The notes under the pieces were generated by a model that saw nothing but the letters and a program-made list of their open reading frames with translations, was not told the DNA's origin and made no database searches. Shown one piece after another: positions 36,647 to 46,616 of a DNA stretch of 64,000 bases. The first letter of the stretch is position 1. Each line of letters opens with the position of its first letter. A program made the translations under genes and the position numbers. The stretch is from Bacteroidetes bacterium HLUCCA01 (GTDB lineage: Bacteria > Bacteroidota > Rhodothermia > Balneolales > HLUCCA01): contig LIHN01000019.1 of NCBI GenBank assembly GCA_001314545.1, forward strand, positions 62,001 to 126,000. The letters run 5' to 3'.

Positions 36647-36906
36647 ATATCCTCTAACCTTTCCTTAAATAATAAATTGATAAATATCGCTATCTGATTG
36701 GATATGCTGTTTTATATCCAGCCTCCAAAGTACTAAAAAAAGACGAGAAAATATAAGTGTGGGCCCTGTTAATCGGTTCCGGCAATTTGAATTATCAGGA
36801 ATCTGACGTAGTTTTTTGCTGTTTATTTGTTGTGTGCAACTTTTGACACATCACCATACACGCGCCAGGGCGCGTTTACACTATTATTCCCGACTTGTTA
36901 CTATTT

Positions 36907-37476
36907 ATGCAAAACGATTTCAAACGAAAAGTTACTATTGATGCCCTCCAGCACCTGAGTACGTATAAAGCCATCATTGGTATTGTCCTTTTCAGCGCAG
37001 TAGCGGTGGTGTTTCTGTTCTGGCTGCTATATTTCAAGGAAGCAGCGGATCACACTTTTGCATGGGTCGCTCATCTGCCGGCAGTTAATGCCACGCTGAA
37101 CTCACTGGCAACCATATTACTGGTAGGCGGATTTTACCAGATAAAAAAGCGCGATTTCGACCGCCATATGCAGTTCATGATCGGTTCCTTTCTGATGTCA
37201 ACACTGTTCCTGGTCAGTTATGTGATTTACCATAATTTCGTGGGACATACCCCCTTCCCGGGCCAGGGATTCATCAGACCGGTGTATTTCTTTATTTTGA
37301 TAACCCACATCATTTTGTCGGTAGCTGTGGTCCCCATGATTCTGGGCAGCTTTTATTTTGCCTTCGCCGGTAAATTTGACGTGCATCGAAAATTATCCAA
37401 ACTCACCTTCCCTGTCTGGCTGTATGTATCCGTAACCGGAGTCGTTATCTACTTCATACTGAATGCTTACGTGTAG
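36907..37476 (+). CDS. DUF420 family membrane protein (cytochrome oxidase-associated)
   Basis: ATG 36907 (ORF track begins at TTG 36895); four hydrophobic helices, FVGHTPFPGQGFIRPVYFFILITHIILSVAVVPMIL typical of DUF420. Confidence 0.88.
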   Translation: MQNDFKRKVTIDALQHLSTYKAIIGIVLFSAVAVVFLFWLLYFKEAADHTFAWVAHLPAVNATLNSLATILLVGGFYQIKKRDFDRHMQFMIGSFLMSTLFLVSYVIYHNFVGHTPFPGQGFIRPVYFFILITHIILSVAVVPMILGSFYFAFAGKFDVHRKLSKLTFPVWLYVSVTGVVIYFILNAYV

Positions 37477-37825
37477 CCAGCTCATACCGGTCTTCACCTA
37501 CAGCACCCATCGGCCCGATTAAACAAGGTATATCCGCGGATATGAAGCCTTGTCCCTGAACAGCTGAACCTTACGATGTTGGCCGCCTTGTAAAGTCATG
37601 AACGCCGTAATTTCTGATAATTTTCGGGCATTTTTGCTTTTTTGGCGATAACTTTGAAGCTATCTTAAACAGGTCAGCGTTTAGCTTTAGCATTGTTTAG
37701 AATAGATACAAATAACTTCGTTTCAGGATGCTGAACGCCGCCTTTGCCGTATATTTGGCACTTGTCTGAACACGGCTGTTTTCTCTATCACGACATACAA
37801 TCACAAAACCTGAACCTGGTCAAAC

Positions 37826-38473
37826 ATGGCTCAACTTTTCCCGGAGTGGAGTAACAAAGTACCTCGACTGCTTCTAATCGGCACCATTTTACTGTTAACC
37901 TTCATTGTATTTGGTTTCTGGTACTTCGCTTCTCCTAAATTTACTGATGTTGGTTACGCCCCTATCCAACCCATTGATTATTCTCATAAACTTCACGCCG
38001 GCGAACTTGGCATTGACTGTCGATATTGCCACAGTTCCGTAGAAGTTTCAGCAGTTGCGGGAATCCCCTCTGCCCAAACCTGTATGAACTGCCATACGCA
38101 GATTCTCCCGGATAGTGAAGACCTGGAACTTTTGCGCGAAAGCTGGGAAACCGGCGTGGCTATTGAGTGGGTTAAGGTCCACGATTTACCGGAATACACC
38201 TATTTCAATCATGCTGCCCATGTGAATGTGGGTGTCGGATGCGAGTCGTGCCATGGCCGAATCGACCGAATGGAGGTAGTAATGCAGGCAGAGCCGATGA
38301 GCATGGGATGGTGCCTTGATTGCCATAACAACCCCGAACCTCATATCAGACCTATCGAAGAGGTATTCACCATGGGTTGGCAGGCTCCCGAAAACCAGTT
38401 TGAATTCGCCTCGGAGATGATTACTCGCATGAATATTGCCCCTCCGATATATTGCAACGCCTGCCATCGCTAA
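37826..38473 (+). CDS. actA: Alternative Complex III subunit ActA, pentaheme cytochrome c
   Basis: Five CXXCH motifs (CRYCH, CMNCH, CESCH, CLDCH, CNACH), N-terminal TM anchor, first gene of act operon. Confidence 0.95.
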   Translation: MAQLFPEWSNKVPRLLLIGTILLLTFIVFGFWYFASPKFTDVGYAPIQPIDYSHKLHAGELGIDCRYCHSSVEVSAVAGIPSAQTCMNCHTQILPDSEDLELLRESWETGVAIEWVKVHDLPEYTYFNHAAHVNVGVGCESCHGRIDRMEVVMQAEPMSMGWCLDCHNNPEPHIRPIEEVFTMGWQAPENQFEFASEMITRMNIAPPIYCNACHR

Positions 38474-38521
38474 ACGCGGAAAGCACCCGAATTTTATCAC
38501 TAGCAAATCGTACACATCAGC

Positions 38522-41500
38522 ATGAGCAAAAACAAGCAGAAAACCTATTGGCGGAGCTTAAACGAACTCGCAAAGAACGAGGAATACAAAAAGTTTGCCG
38601 AAAGAGAATTTCCTGAAGGTGCTTCTGAACTCCGTGACGGGTACACAAGACGCAATTTCCTGCAGATTATGGGAGCCTCCATTGCACTGGCCGGTTTTGC
38701 AGCCTGTCGTAAACCGGTCAAGAAAATCGTGCCTCATTCACGAATGCCGGAGTACATGGTACCCGGAAGAGCACTGTTCTACGCAACCGCAGCTCCTACC
38801 GGCTCCTATCTGACCGGTTTACTGGTAGAAACCAATGAAGGTCGGCCAACAAAAATTGAGGGTAATCCGGATCACCCGTCCAGCAAAGGCGGTACCAACA
38901 TCCAGCACCAGGCTTCCGTACTGGATATGTACGACCCTGACCGCAGTCGCGGAATCCGCCACAATGGCGAATCATCCAGCTGGAATGATTTCCTGCAGGC
39001 AGCCAACACCTCGCTTACCTCTTCCGCCAGAATCGCTTTTATCAGCGAACCAAATTCCTCGGCAACCCTGAACCGCATCAAGCGACAGGCACTGCAAAAA
39101 TATCCGAATGCACAGTGGATAACCTACGCTCCATTCAGCGAGGAAAATCAACTACTGGGTAATCAGATTGCTTTCGGGCGCAAACTCCGTACGCTCCCTG
39201 ACATTTCACAAGCAAGGGTGATAATCAGCTTTGATGCCGATTTCATGGGTACCGAAGCCGATAGTGTTCGCAACATCCGCGCATTTGCTGACGGAAGGCG
39301 AATGAGCAGTGCTGCCGATGATATCAACCGACTCTATGTGGTTGAGTCAAACTACAGCCTGACCGGTTCGAACGCTGATCACCGTCTGCGCATCAAAACC
39401 TCACAAATTAAACCGCTTCTGCGTGCCGTTGTAGCTGAGTTATCAGATAATTTCAGTGCTCTGTCGGCTTTCCGGGGATACAGTAATGCATTGCGTAACC
39501 GCGAATGGGTTGGGATACTGGCCGATGAAATTCGCGGAAATCAGGGTTCATCCCTGGTTATGGCCGGCGCCGACCACGATGCCGAAACACATGCTCTGGT
39601 TGCTGCAATCAACGATGCAGCCGGAAATACCACCCGAACGGTAAACTACGCAGCCCTGCCGTTTACCGACGAAGCAAATCAGCATGAGGCCCTCGCACAG
39701 CTGGTTACGCAAATGAATCAGGGCCAGATTGATGCAGTTGTGATGCTGGGTGGAAATCCTGTCTTCACAGCTCCGGCCAATCTGAATTTCGCCGAAGCAC
39801 TCCGCAGTGTTCCGTTCAGTGTTCATCTGGCCAATCATGTTGACGAAACATCGCGTGCATCCGTATGGCATATTAACCGCGCGCACTATCTTGAATATTG
39901 GGGCGATGGGTACGATTACACCGGAGTACCTTCTGTCATTCAACCCATGATTCAACCACTTTTCGATGGGAAGAGCGAAATTGAAGTACTGGGCTCCATC
40001 GTCTCGGGTGAAACCATCGACGCCGTAGAGGAGGTCAAATCAACCTGGAGACCTTTACTTGGCAGTGGATTTGAAACCAAATGGCAAACCCTGCTCCATG
40101 ACGGTATGCTGACCGGAACCGAATTCCAGCGTGCTTCAGTAAGCTTGCAGGCTTCCGGCTTACAGAGCCTGGTTCAGGGGGCTTCCGACACCGCTGATGA
40201 CGGACTGGAGCTGGTAATTAAACCAGATCCACGCATTTTGGACGGTAGCCTGGCTAACAATGGCTGGCTGCAGGAGCTTCCTGATCCTATGACCAAAATC
40301 ACATGGGATAACGTAGCGCTGCTAAGTCCTTCAACAGCCGAAAAACTGGGTATTTCAACCCGTCGATTTGGTCAGACCGATGTAGATATGCTGACCATTT
40401 CGGCCAATGGAGAAAGCTTTACCATAGCAGCCTGGGTTGTACCCGGCCACACCGATGATAACATCACTATCTACGCAGGATATGGTCGCCAGGGTGTAGG
40501 TCGGGTTGCCGATGGTGTTGGCCAAAATGCCTATGCCCTGCGCACGGAAGCAAATCCGCTTTACACAAGCAACATCGGTGTAACACTGGCCTCCGGAAGC
40601 TATGATATCGCCTGCGTTCAGGATCACCACAGTATGGAAGGCCGACCACTCGTTCGGGAAGCCAGTCTGACCGAATATCGGGAAGACCCTCGCTTTGCTG
40701 CCGATATGGTTTACGTACCCGGCAAAAAAGGCGGTGCTGAGCATCCGGTTACACTATTCGAGGCACAGACATTCCCGGAGCGGCAGCCGCAATGGGGTAT
40801 GGCTATAGACCTGGCCACGTGTATTGGTTGCGGCGTATGTACCATAGCCTGCCAGGCAGAAAACAACATCCCCGTAATCGGCAAGGAAGAAGTCAGACGT
40901 GGACGTGAAATGCACTGGATACGTACAGACCGCTATTTCAGCGGAGACGAGCGCGGTGATGCCAAGGTAGTACATCAGCCCGTAACCTGTATGCACTGCG
41001 AACTGGCTCCGTGCGAGCAGGTTTGTCCGGTAGCGGCCACTACCCACTCCGATGATGGTTTGAATCAGATGACCTACAATCGATGTATCGGTACCCGGTA
41101 TTGTGCCAACAACTGCCCGTTCAAGGTACGCCGATTCAATTTCTTCAATTATACCAAAGAGTACCTGACTACCGGAGACGACCCGGAAGTAATTCAGATG
41201 GCGATGAACCCGGATGTTTCTATCCGGTTCCGAGGGGTTATGGAGAAGTGTACCTACTGCGTACAACGGATAAGTCGGGGCAAAATCGATACCAAACTGG
41301 AAACGGGTAACTCAATCAAGCCCGCCGACGGAACGGTAAAAACAGCCTGCCAGCAAGCTTGTCCGGCCAATGCCATTACCTTTGGCGATCTCACAGATGA
41401 TCAAAGCGTGATATCGGTGACCAAGCGCAACGAGCGAAACTATGTTATGCTCGAGGAGCTGGGCATCAGACCACGGACCAGCTATCTGGCAAAAATTCGA

Positions 41501-41524
41501 AATACAAACGAGCAACTGGCCTGA
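38522..41524 (+). CDS. actB: Alternative Complex III subunit ActB (molybdopterin-oxidoreductase-like fused to Fe-S domain, Tat-variant signal)
   Basis: YTRRNFLQIMGASIALAGFAACRKP; CIGCGVCTIACQAENNIPV, CMHCELAPCEQVCPV ferredoxin-like Cys clusters; 1000 aa. Confidence 0.95.
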   Translation: MSKNKQKTYWRSLNELAKNEEYKKFAEREFPEGASELRDGYTRRNFLQIMGASIALAGFAACRKPVKKIVPHSRMPEYMVPGRALFYATAAPTGSYLTGLLVETNEGRPTKIEGNPDHPSSKGGTNIQHQASVLDMYDPDRSRGIRHNGESSSWNDFLQAANTSLTSSARIAFISEPNSSATLNRIKRQALQKYPNAQWITYAPFSEENQLLGNQIAFGRKLRTLPDISQARVIISFDADFMGTEADSVRNIRAFADGRRMSSAADDINRLYVVESNYSLTGSNADHRLRIKTSQIKPLLRAVVAELSDNFSALSAFRGYSNALRNREWVGILADEIRGNQGSSLVMAGADHDAETHALVAAINDAAGNTTRTVNYAALPFTDEANQHEALAQLVTQMNQGQIDAVVMLGGNPVFTAPANLNFAEALRSVPFSVHLANHVDETSRASVWHINRAHYLEYWGDGYDYTGVPSVIQPMIQPLFDGKSEIEVLGSIVSGETIDAVEEVKSTWRPLLGSGFETKWQTLLHDGMLTGTEFQRASVSLQASGLQSLVQGASDTADDGLELVIKPDPRILDGSLANNGWLQELPDPMTKITWDNVALLSPSTAEKLGISTRRFGQTDVDMLTISANGESFTIAAWVVPGHTDDNITIYAGYGRQGVGRVADGVGQNAYALRTEANPLYTSNIGVTLASGSYDIACVQDHHSMEGRPLVREASLTEYREDPRFAADMVYVPGKKGGAEHPVTLFEAQTFPERQPQWGMAIDLATCIGCGVCTIACQAENNIPVIGKEEVRRGREMHWIRTDRYFSGDERGDAKVVHQPVTCMHCELAPCEQVCPVAATTHSDDGLNQMTYNRCIGTRYCANNCPFKVRRFNFFNYTKEYLTTGDDPEVIQMAMNPDVSIRFRGVMEKCTYCVQRISRGKIDTKLETGNSIKPADGTVKTACQQACPANAITFGDLTDDQSVISVTKRNERNYVMLEELGIRPRTSYLAKIRNTNEQLA

Positions 41525-41558
41525 GAATAGACCTATTATATAGAAATCAACATTTCAG

Positions 41559-42959
41559 ATGAGTCAAAAAACAACTTACATACCTGAACCTGAGCTCGTA
41601 CAAGGCAATCATACGTTCGGTAGTATCACATCACTGGTGGGTGATATTGTAGAAACTCCGGCACCAAGATGGTGGTACATCGCATTTGCTGTTTCAAATC
41701 TGCTTCTGGGATTATTGCTGGCTATGCTCGCCTATCTGATATGGGAAGGTACAGGCGTTTGGGGCCTGCAGAACCCGGTTGGATGGGGATGGGCCATTGT
41801 CAATTTTGTGTGGTGGGTCGGTATCGGTCACGCCGGCACACTGATTTCGGCTATCCTCTTCCTGTTCCGTCAGGGCTGGAGAACGGCAATCAACCGTTTT
41901 GCAGAAGCCATGACCATTTTTGCCGTAATGTGTGCCGGTATTTTTCCTGCAGTACACGTTGGTAGGATATGGGTTATTTACTGGGTGTTCCCTCTGCCGA
42001 ATCAGATGCAAATGTGGCCGAACTTTAACTCCCCCCTGCTGTGGGACGTATTTGCGGTCTCAACCTACTTTACCGTGTCCCTGCTTTTCTGGTATGTTGG
42101 CCTGGTCCCTGACCTTGCAACCTTGCGTGACCGGGTAAAAAGCAAGCTGGGAAAAATGCTCTACGGGACTTTTGCATTGGGATGGACCGGTGGTAACCGA
42201 CAATGGCAACACTACGAGAAATCCTACCTGATACTGGCCGGCCTTGCCACTCCGCTGGTACTCTCTGTACACACCATTGTATCCTTCGACTTTGCCGTAT
42301 CTATCATTCCCGGCTGGCATACTACCATTTTCCCACCTTATTTCGTTGCAGGGGCTGTTTTCTCAGGATTTGCCATGGTAATGACCCTGATGCTTATCAC
42401 ACGGAAAATCTATGGCCTGCAAGATATCATGACCATAAACCACATCGAAAAGATGAACATCATCATTCTGGTGACCGGTAACATGGTCGGTTTTGCCTAT
42501 ATCATGGAGTTTTTTATTGCCTGGTACTCCGGATTTGAATACGAAAAATTTGCCTTTGTAAATCGTGCCTTCGGACCGTATGCCTGGGCCTACTGGATTA
42601 TGTTCCTTTGCAATGTGATCAGCCCGCAATTTTTCTGGAGCAAGAAAATGCGAACCAGTATCACTGCATCGTTCATCCTATCCATTGTAGTGAACATTGG
42701 TATGTGGTTTGAACGCTTCGTAATCACAGTAACATCCCTGGCTCAAGATTATATCCCAGCTTCATGGGGATACTACAGTCCAACCTGGGTTGACATACTC
42801 ACCTATGTAGGAACATTCGGTCTGTTTTTCAGCAATTTCCTGCTTTTCCTTCGTTTTCTGCCCATGGTTGCTATTGCCGAAGTCAAAATGGTTATGCCGC
42901 AGGCAGATCCCCACAACTATGACGAAGATGGAAACGAACTGCCCAAGGAATCACACTAA
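41559..42959 (+). CDS. actC: Alternative Complex III subunit ActC (NrfD/PsrC-like)
   Basis: Polytopic NrfD-like protein, [14 protein letters not shown]...[24 protein letters not shown]. Confidence 0.95.
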   Translation: MSQKTTYIPEPELVQGNHTFGSITSLVGDIVETPAPRWWYIAFAVSNLLLGLLLAMLAYLIWEGTGVWGLQNPVGWGWAIVNFVWWVGIGHAGTLISAILFLFRQGWRTAINRFAEAMTIFAVMCAGIFPAVHVGRIWVIYWVFPLPNQMQMWPNFNSPLLWDVFAVSTYFTVSLLFWYVGLVPDLATLRDRVKSKLGKMLYGTFALGWTGGNRQWQHYEKSYLILAGLATPLVLSVHTIVSFDFAVSIIPGWHTTIFPPYFVAGAVFSGFAMVMTLMLITRKIYGLQDIMTINHIEKMNIIILVTGNMVGFAYIMEFFIAWYSGFEYEKFAFVNRAFGPYAWAYWIMFLCNVISPQFFWSKKMRTSITASFILSIVVNIGMWFERFVITVTSLAQDYIPASWGYYSPTWVDILTYVGTFGLFFSNFLLFLRFLPMVAIAEVKMVMPQADPHNYDEDGNELPKESH

Positions 42960-42965
42960 ATCCGC

Positions 42966-43517
42966 ATGCCAACGATGAGCAACACTACAGATAAAACTTT
43001 CGGAATTCTGGCTGAATTCAAAAATCCGGGTCATTTGATGAAAGCAGCCAAAATGACTCATAAAGCCGGATACAAAAAATTTGACTGCTACAGCCCATTC
43101 CCGATTCACGGTATGGATGATGCCATGGGACTTAAACCCTCCAAACTGGGGTACATCGTTTTGGGTCATGCCCTGATCGGATTTTTAGGCGGTATGGCTT
43201 TGCAAATCTGGACCAGTGCTATTGCCTACCCCATCAACATCAGCGGTAAACCTTTCATTAACCTGCCGGCTTTCATTCCGGTCACCTTCGAGTTAACCAT
43301 CCTGCTTTCTGCATTTGGCGCTGTTTTTGGTATGTTCTTTCTTAATAATATGCCCAAACACCACAATCCACTGTTTAACTCAGAACGCTTTAAGAAAGTT
43401 ACTGACGATGGGTTCTTCGTTATAATCGAGTCGGAAGATCCACTGTACAACCCGGAAAAAACAAAAGCTTTTTTCGAACAGGCTGGCGCCGTGCATATAG
43501 AATCCATCGCCCACTAA
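42966..43517 (+). CDS. actD: Alternative Complex III subunit ActD (DUF3341)
   Basis: ILAEFKNPGHLMKAAKMTHKAGYKKFDCYSPFPIHGMDDAMGL, two TMs. Confidence 0.95.
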   Translation: MPTMSNTTDKTFGILAEFKNPGHLMKAAKMTHKAGYKKFDCYSPFPIHGMDDAMGLKPSKLGYIVLGHALIGFLGGMALQIWTSAIAYPINISGKPFINLPAFIPVTFELTILLSAFGAVFGMFFLNNMPKHHNPLFNSERFKKVTDDGFFVIIESEDPLYNPEKTKAFFEQAGAVHIESIAH

Positions 43518-43544
43518 AACGGAACCCGATTTACCAATAAATCT

Positions 43545-44198
43545 ATGTTTAGTAAAAACAACCTATTATTTGCTTCCCTTGTTGTTTTGGTGGTTGGTTG
43601 CCAGGGCATGCCATCAGAAAAGCCTCCGGTTCACCCCAACCAAAATATGGACAATCAGGAGCGATTCGGCTCTCAGGATGCCAATCCTTTTTTTGCTGAC
43701 AATCGCTCTGACAGGTTGCCGGTGGAGGGTACGGTAGCCCGTGGGCAGCTGGCCGTGGATATGCAATATCATCAGGGGATAAACGATGATGGATCATTTG
43801 TTGGAACGATACCTGCAGCGGTATCACGGGAGATGGTTCAACGCGGTAAAATTCGTTACGATATATACTGCCAGCCATGTCACGGAGGTACGGGCGACGG
43901 CGACGGGATTGTCATTGGTTATGGATATGTGCCTCCCCCGTCATTCTACGAGGACAGAATTCGAGAAATGCCTGATGGTGAAATCTACAGCTCAATCTAC
44001 AATGGTGTGCGATCAATGCCATCATACCGGCATCAAATTCCCGTAGAAGACCGTTGGGCTATAGTTGCGTATATACGCGCCTTGCAACGAAGTCGGAATG
44101 CAACCGAAGAGGATCTTCGCCAGCTAGGACTAACACCGGAGTCAGTTGCCCTGAAATCCGGCACGCAGTCTTCAAGTACATCCGCAGCGACACCGTAA
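43545..44198 (+). CDS. actE: Alternative Complex III subunit ActE, monoheme cytochrome c lipoprotein
   Basis: Lipobox VLVVGCQG; single CQPCHGGTGDGDGIV heme motif. Confidence 0.93.
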   Translation: MFSKNNLLFASLVVLVVGCQGMPSEKPPVHPNQNMDNQERFGSQDANPFFADNRSDRLPVEGTVARGQLAVDMQYHQGINDDGSFVGTIPAAVSREMVQRGKIRYDIYCQPCHGGTGDGDGIVIGYGYVPPPSFYEDRIREMPDGEIYSSIYNGVRSMPSYRHQIPVEDRWAIVAYIRALQRSRNATEEDLRQLGLTPESVALKSGTQSSSTSAATP

Positions 44199-44232
44199 TT
44201 TTTTGATATAAAATCATATAGTCAGATTTCTT

Positions 44233-45417
44233 ATGCACCAGGCAAAATTAATTGACAGCCTCACCTATCCGGAGACGGCAAAAACACATAAAATACTGTT
44301 TGGAATAGCCCTGATTGCCGGGTTGATCAGTTTGGCTGGTCTTTTTACGGATACCAAACAGTTCTTCTTCTCCTACCTTACCAGTTTCGTATTCATAGCC
44401 AGTATAGGATTGGGCTGTCTGTTTTTCGTGATGATTCACTACATCACACGATCAGAGTATGGAGTAACGCTGCGAAGGATTCCGGAAACCTATTCTTCAA
44501 ACATGCTTTATGTGGGATTACTTTTCATTCCCATCTTATTCGGTATGCAGTATTTGTACCCCTGGACGGATCAGGCACTGCTTGCCAAAGACCAGCTCAT
44601 AGCAGACAAAACTCCATACCTGAATACTACTTTTTTCATAATCCGAAACGTGATTTATTTCGGAATATGGAGTTTCCTGGGGTACAGACTCTACACCAAT
44701 GCAACCAATCTGGACAAAACCGGTGATCTGAGTCTGGATGCTGCCCAGCGAAAAGTAAGTGCGCCCGGTCTTTTTATCTTTGGTTTTACCACGGCTTTTG
44801 CTTCATTTGACTGGATGATGTCGTTGGATCCGGCCTGGTTTTCCACCATGTTTGGCGTTTATCTGTTTGCCATGAGTTTTCAGGTATTCTTTGCCGTGAC
44901 CATTCTTACCGTACTGTATCTGCGAAGCAAGCAATTGCTCACAAATACCATAACAAACGCCCACATGCGGGATATTTCACTGCTGTTCTTCGGTTTCACC
45001 GTATTCTATGCTTACATCGCATTCGGTCAGTATTTCCTGATCTACTACGCCAACTTTCCAAAAAGTATTCTGTGGTACTACAATCGCTTCGATGGTGGAT
45101 ATGATACCATGGCCTGGCTGCTGTTGTTTGGGAAATTTGTAGTTCCTTTTATTCTCATGCTTCCGGCTAAAGCCAAAACGAACATGAAAATTGTGGGATC
45201 CATGTCAGTACTAATTATTGCACTTCACTTTGTTGAAATCTACTGGATTGTCATGCCAACATTGCACAAAGGTACAGCGGTTTTTCACTGGCTTGACATA
45301 ACGCTGTTGATAAGTCTGTCAGCCGTATTTCTAGGGTTGTTTTTCAGCAAATTCAGAAGCAATAACATGGTAAGCAACAATGACCCACGCCTGCAGGCAT
45401 CATTAAGTAAACACTAA
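44233..45417 (+). CDS. actF: Alternative Complex III subunit ActF
   Basis: Polytopic protein, FFSYLTSFVFIASIGLGCLFFVMIHYITRSEYGVTLRRIPE; position in act operon. Confidence 0.93.
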   Translation: MHQAKLIDSLTYPETAKTHKILFGIALIAGLISLAGLFTDTKQFFFSYLTSFVFIASIGLGCLFFVMIHYITRSEYGVTLRRIPETYSSNMLYVGLLFIPILFGMQYLYPWTDQALLAKDQLIADKTPYLNTTFFIIRNVIYFGIWSFLGYRLYTNATNLDKTGDLSLDAAQRKVSAPGLFIFGFTTAFASFDWMMSLDPAWFSTMFGVYLFAMSFQVFFAVTILTVLYLRSKQLLTNTITNAHMRDISLLFFGFTVFYAYIAFGQYFLIYYANFPKSILWYYNRFDGGYDTMAWLLLFGKFVVPFILMLPAKAKTNMKIVGSMSVLIIALHFVEIYWIVMPTLHKGTAVFHWLDITLLISLSAVFLGLFFSKFRSNNMVSNNDPRLQASLSKH

Positions 45418-45430
45418 GGCTACCCTAACT

Positions 45431-45802
45431 ATGTCAGACAAACAACCGGACCCTCTTAAGGGAGAGCGTAAAGAAGATATTCTTGCACGCAAAGATGTGC
45501 AGGATTCCATCAGACTAGGCGTGAGCCCTGATGATTTGAACTACAAAAAGCTCTTCGGGTACACCTTCCTCGGAATTATCGTCGTTGGCGCGCTGTTGAT
45601 ATTGGCATTGAACATGTTCCGTTATGCGGCATTTCAAAAATCTCAGGAAGCAGCAATAAATGCGGAGTTCTATGAACTGGAAGCACTTCAATCCAGACAT
45701 GCAGCTCAGTTACAATCATTCTCTGTCATTGACGAACAATCGGGTATCTATGCTGTACCAGTAGACTCAGCTATCACCTTGATTGTCGAGGATTATAAAT
45801 AA
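45431..45802 (+). CDS. Small membrane-anchored hypothetical protein within act-cox operon
   Basis: 123 aa, one TM (LFGYTFLGIIVVGALLILALNMF), co-directional with 13-bp gap to actF. Confidence 0.7.
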   Translation: MSDKQPDPLKGERKEDILARKDVQDSIRLGVSPDDLNYKKLFGYTFLGIIVVGALLILALNMFRYAAFQKSQEAAINAEFYELEALQSRHAAQLQSFSVIDEQSGIYAVPVDSAITLIVEDYK

Positions 45803-45806
45803 ATTA

Positions 45807-46583
45807 ATGCGCTTTATACTATTGCTTTTACTTCCGGTTGCGCTCTACGCCCAACCCGTTACCCCACCAGCTGAGCTTAACGATGTTGGAATAACTGAAA
45901 AGTTGGGAGACACGTTGCCGGGAGACATACAGCTGGTGAATTCCATGGGTGAAACCGTGACTGTCGATGAGTTGCTCTCATCGGGCAAGCCCCTGATTTT
46001 CACGCCTATTTACTACGAGTGCCCGATGTTATGCAACCTTATCCTGAATGGGGTAACCTACGGTCTGCGAGACTTGCAGTGGCAGATAGGAGACCGATTC
46101 GAAGTTGTCACCTTCAGTATTGATTCGGCTGAAACCCCGGAGCTTGCTCGAGACAACAAAGAGAGTTATCTACGACTCCTCGGCAAGCCGGAGGCTGCAG
46201 ACGGATGGCACTTTATGACTGCCGACCAGCAAAATATTGACCGGCTCACAGATGCGCTGGGTTTTGAGTTCGTCTGGAGTGATGAGGCCCAGGAGTTCCT
46301 GCATGGATCAGCCATCATGTTCGTCAGTCCGAATGGAATGATAACCCGCTATCTGTATGGAATCGAATATACGGAGCTCAGCTTGCGTAACGCACTTTTT
46401 GACGCAGCAGAAGGCAAGATTGGCACTACACTGGAAAGAGTAATGTTGTTTTGCTACACTTTTGACCCGGATTCACGCTCGTACGTACCCAATGCCCTGA
46501 ATATTATGAAAGTCGGCGGGTTACTTACGATGACTTTTTTGGGTATATTTCTCGGACTTCTCTGGTTCCGAAAAAAAGCATAG
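45807..46583 (+). CDS. SCO1/SenC family copper chaperone
   Basis: Start at 45807 (MRFILLLLLPVALYAQ signal); PLIFTPIYYECPMLCNLILNGV CxxxC motif. Confidence 0.93.
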   Translation: MRFILLLLLPVALYAQPVTPPAELNDVGITEKLGDTLPGDIQLVNSMGETVTVDELLSSGKPLIFTPIYYECPMLCNLILNGVTYGLRDLQWQIGDRFEVVTFSIDSAETPELARDNKESYLRLLGKPEAADGWHFMTADQQNIDRLTDALGFEFVWSDEAQEFLHGSAIMFVSPNGMITRYLYGIEYTELSLRNALFDAAEGKIGTTLERVMLFCYTFDPDSRSYVPNALNIMKVGGLLTMTFLGIFLGLLWFRKKA

Positions 46584-46616
46584 AACCTATAACGAAAAAT
46601 AACGGCACGTTCCCGC

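Noticed and set aside
38522-41524. ActB as a genuine molybdopterin oxidoreductase such as formate dehydrogenase or polysulfide reductase
   Set aside because: The six-gene act context with pentaheme ActA and DUF3341 identifies it as ACIII, where this subunit is known to lack the Mo cofactor.
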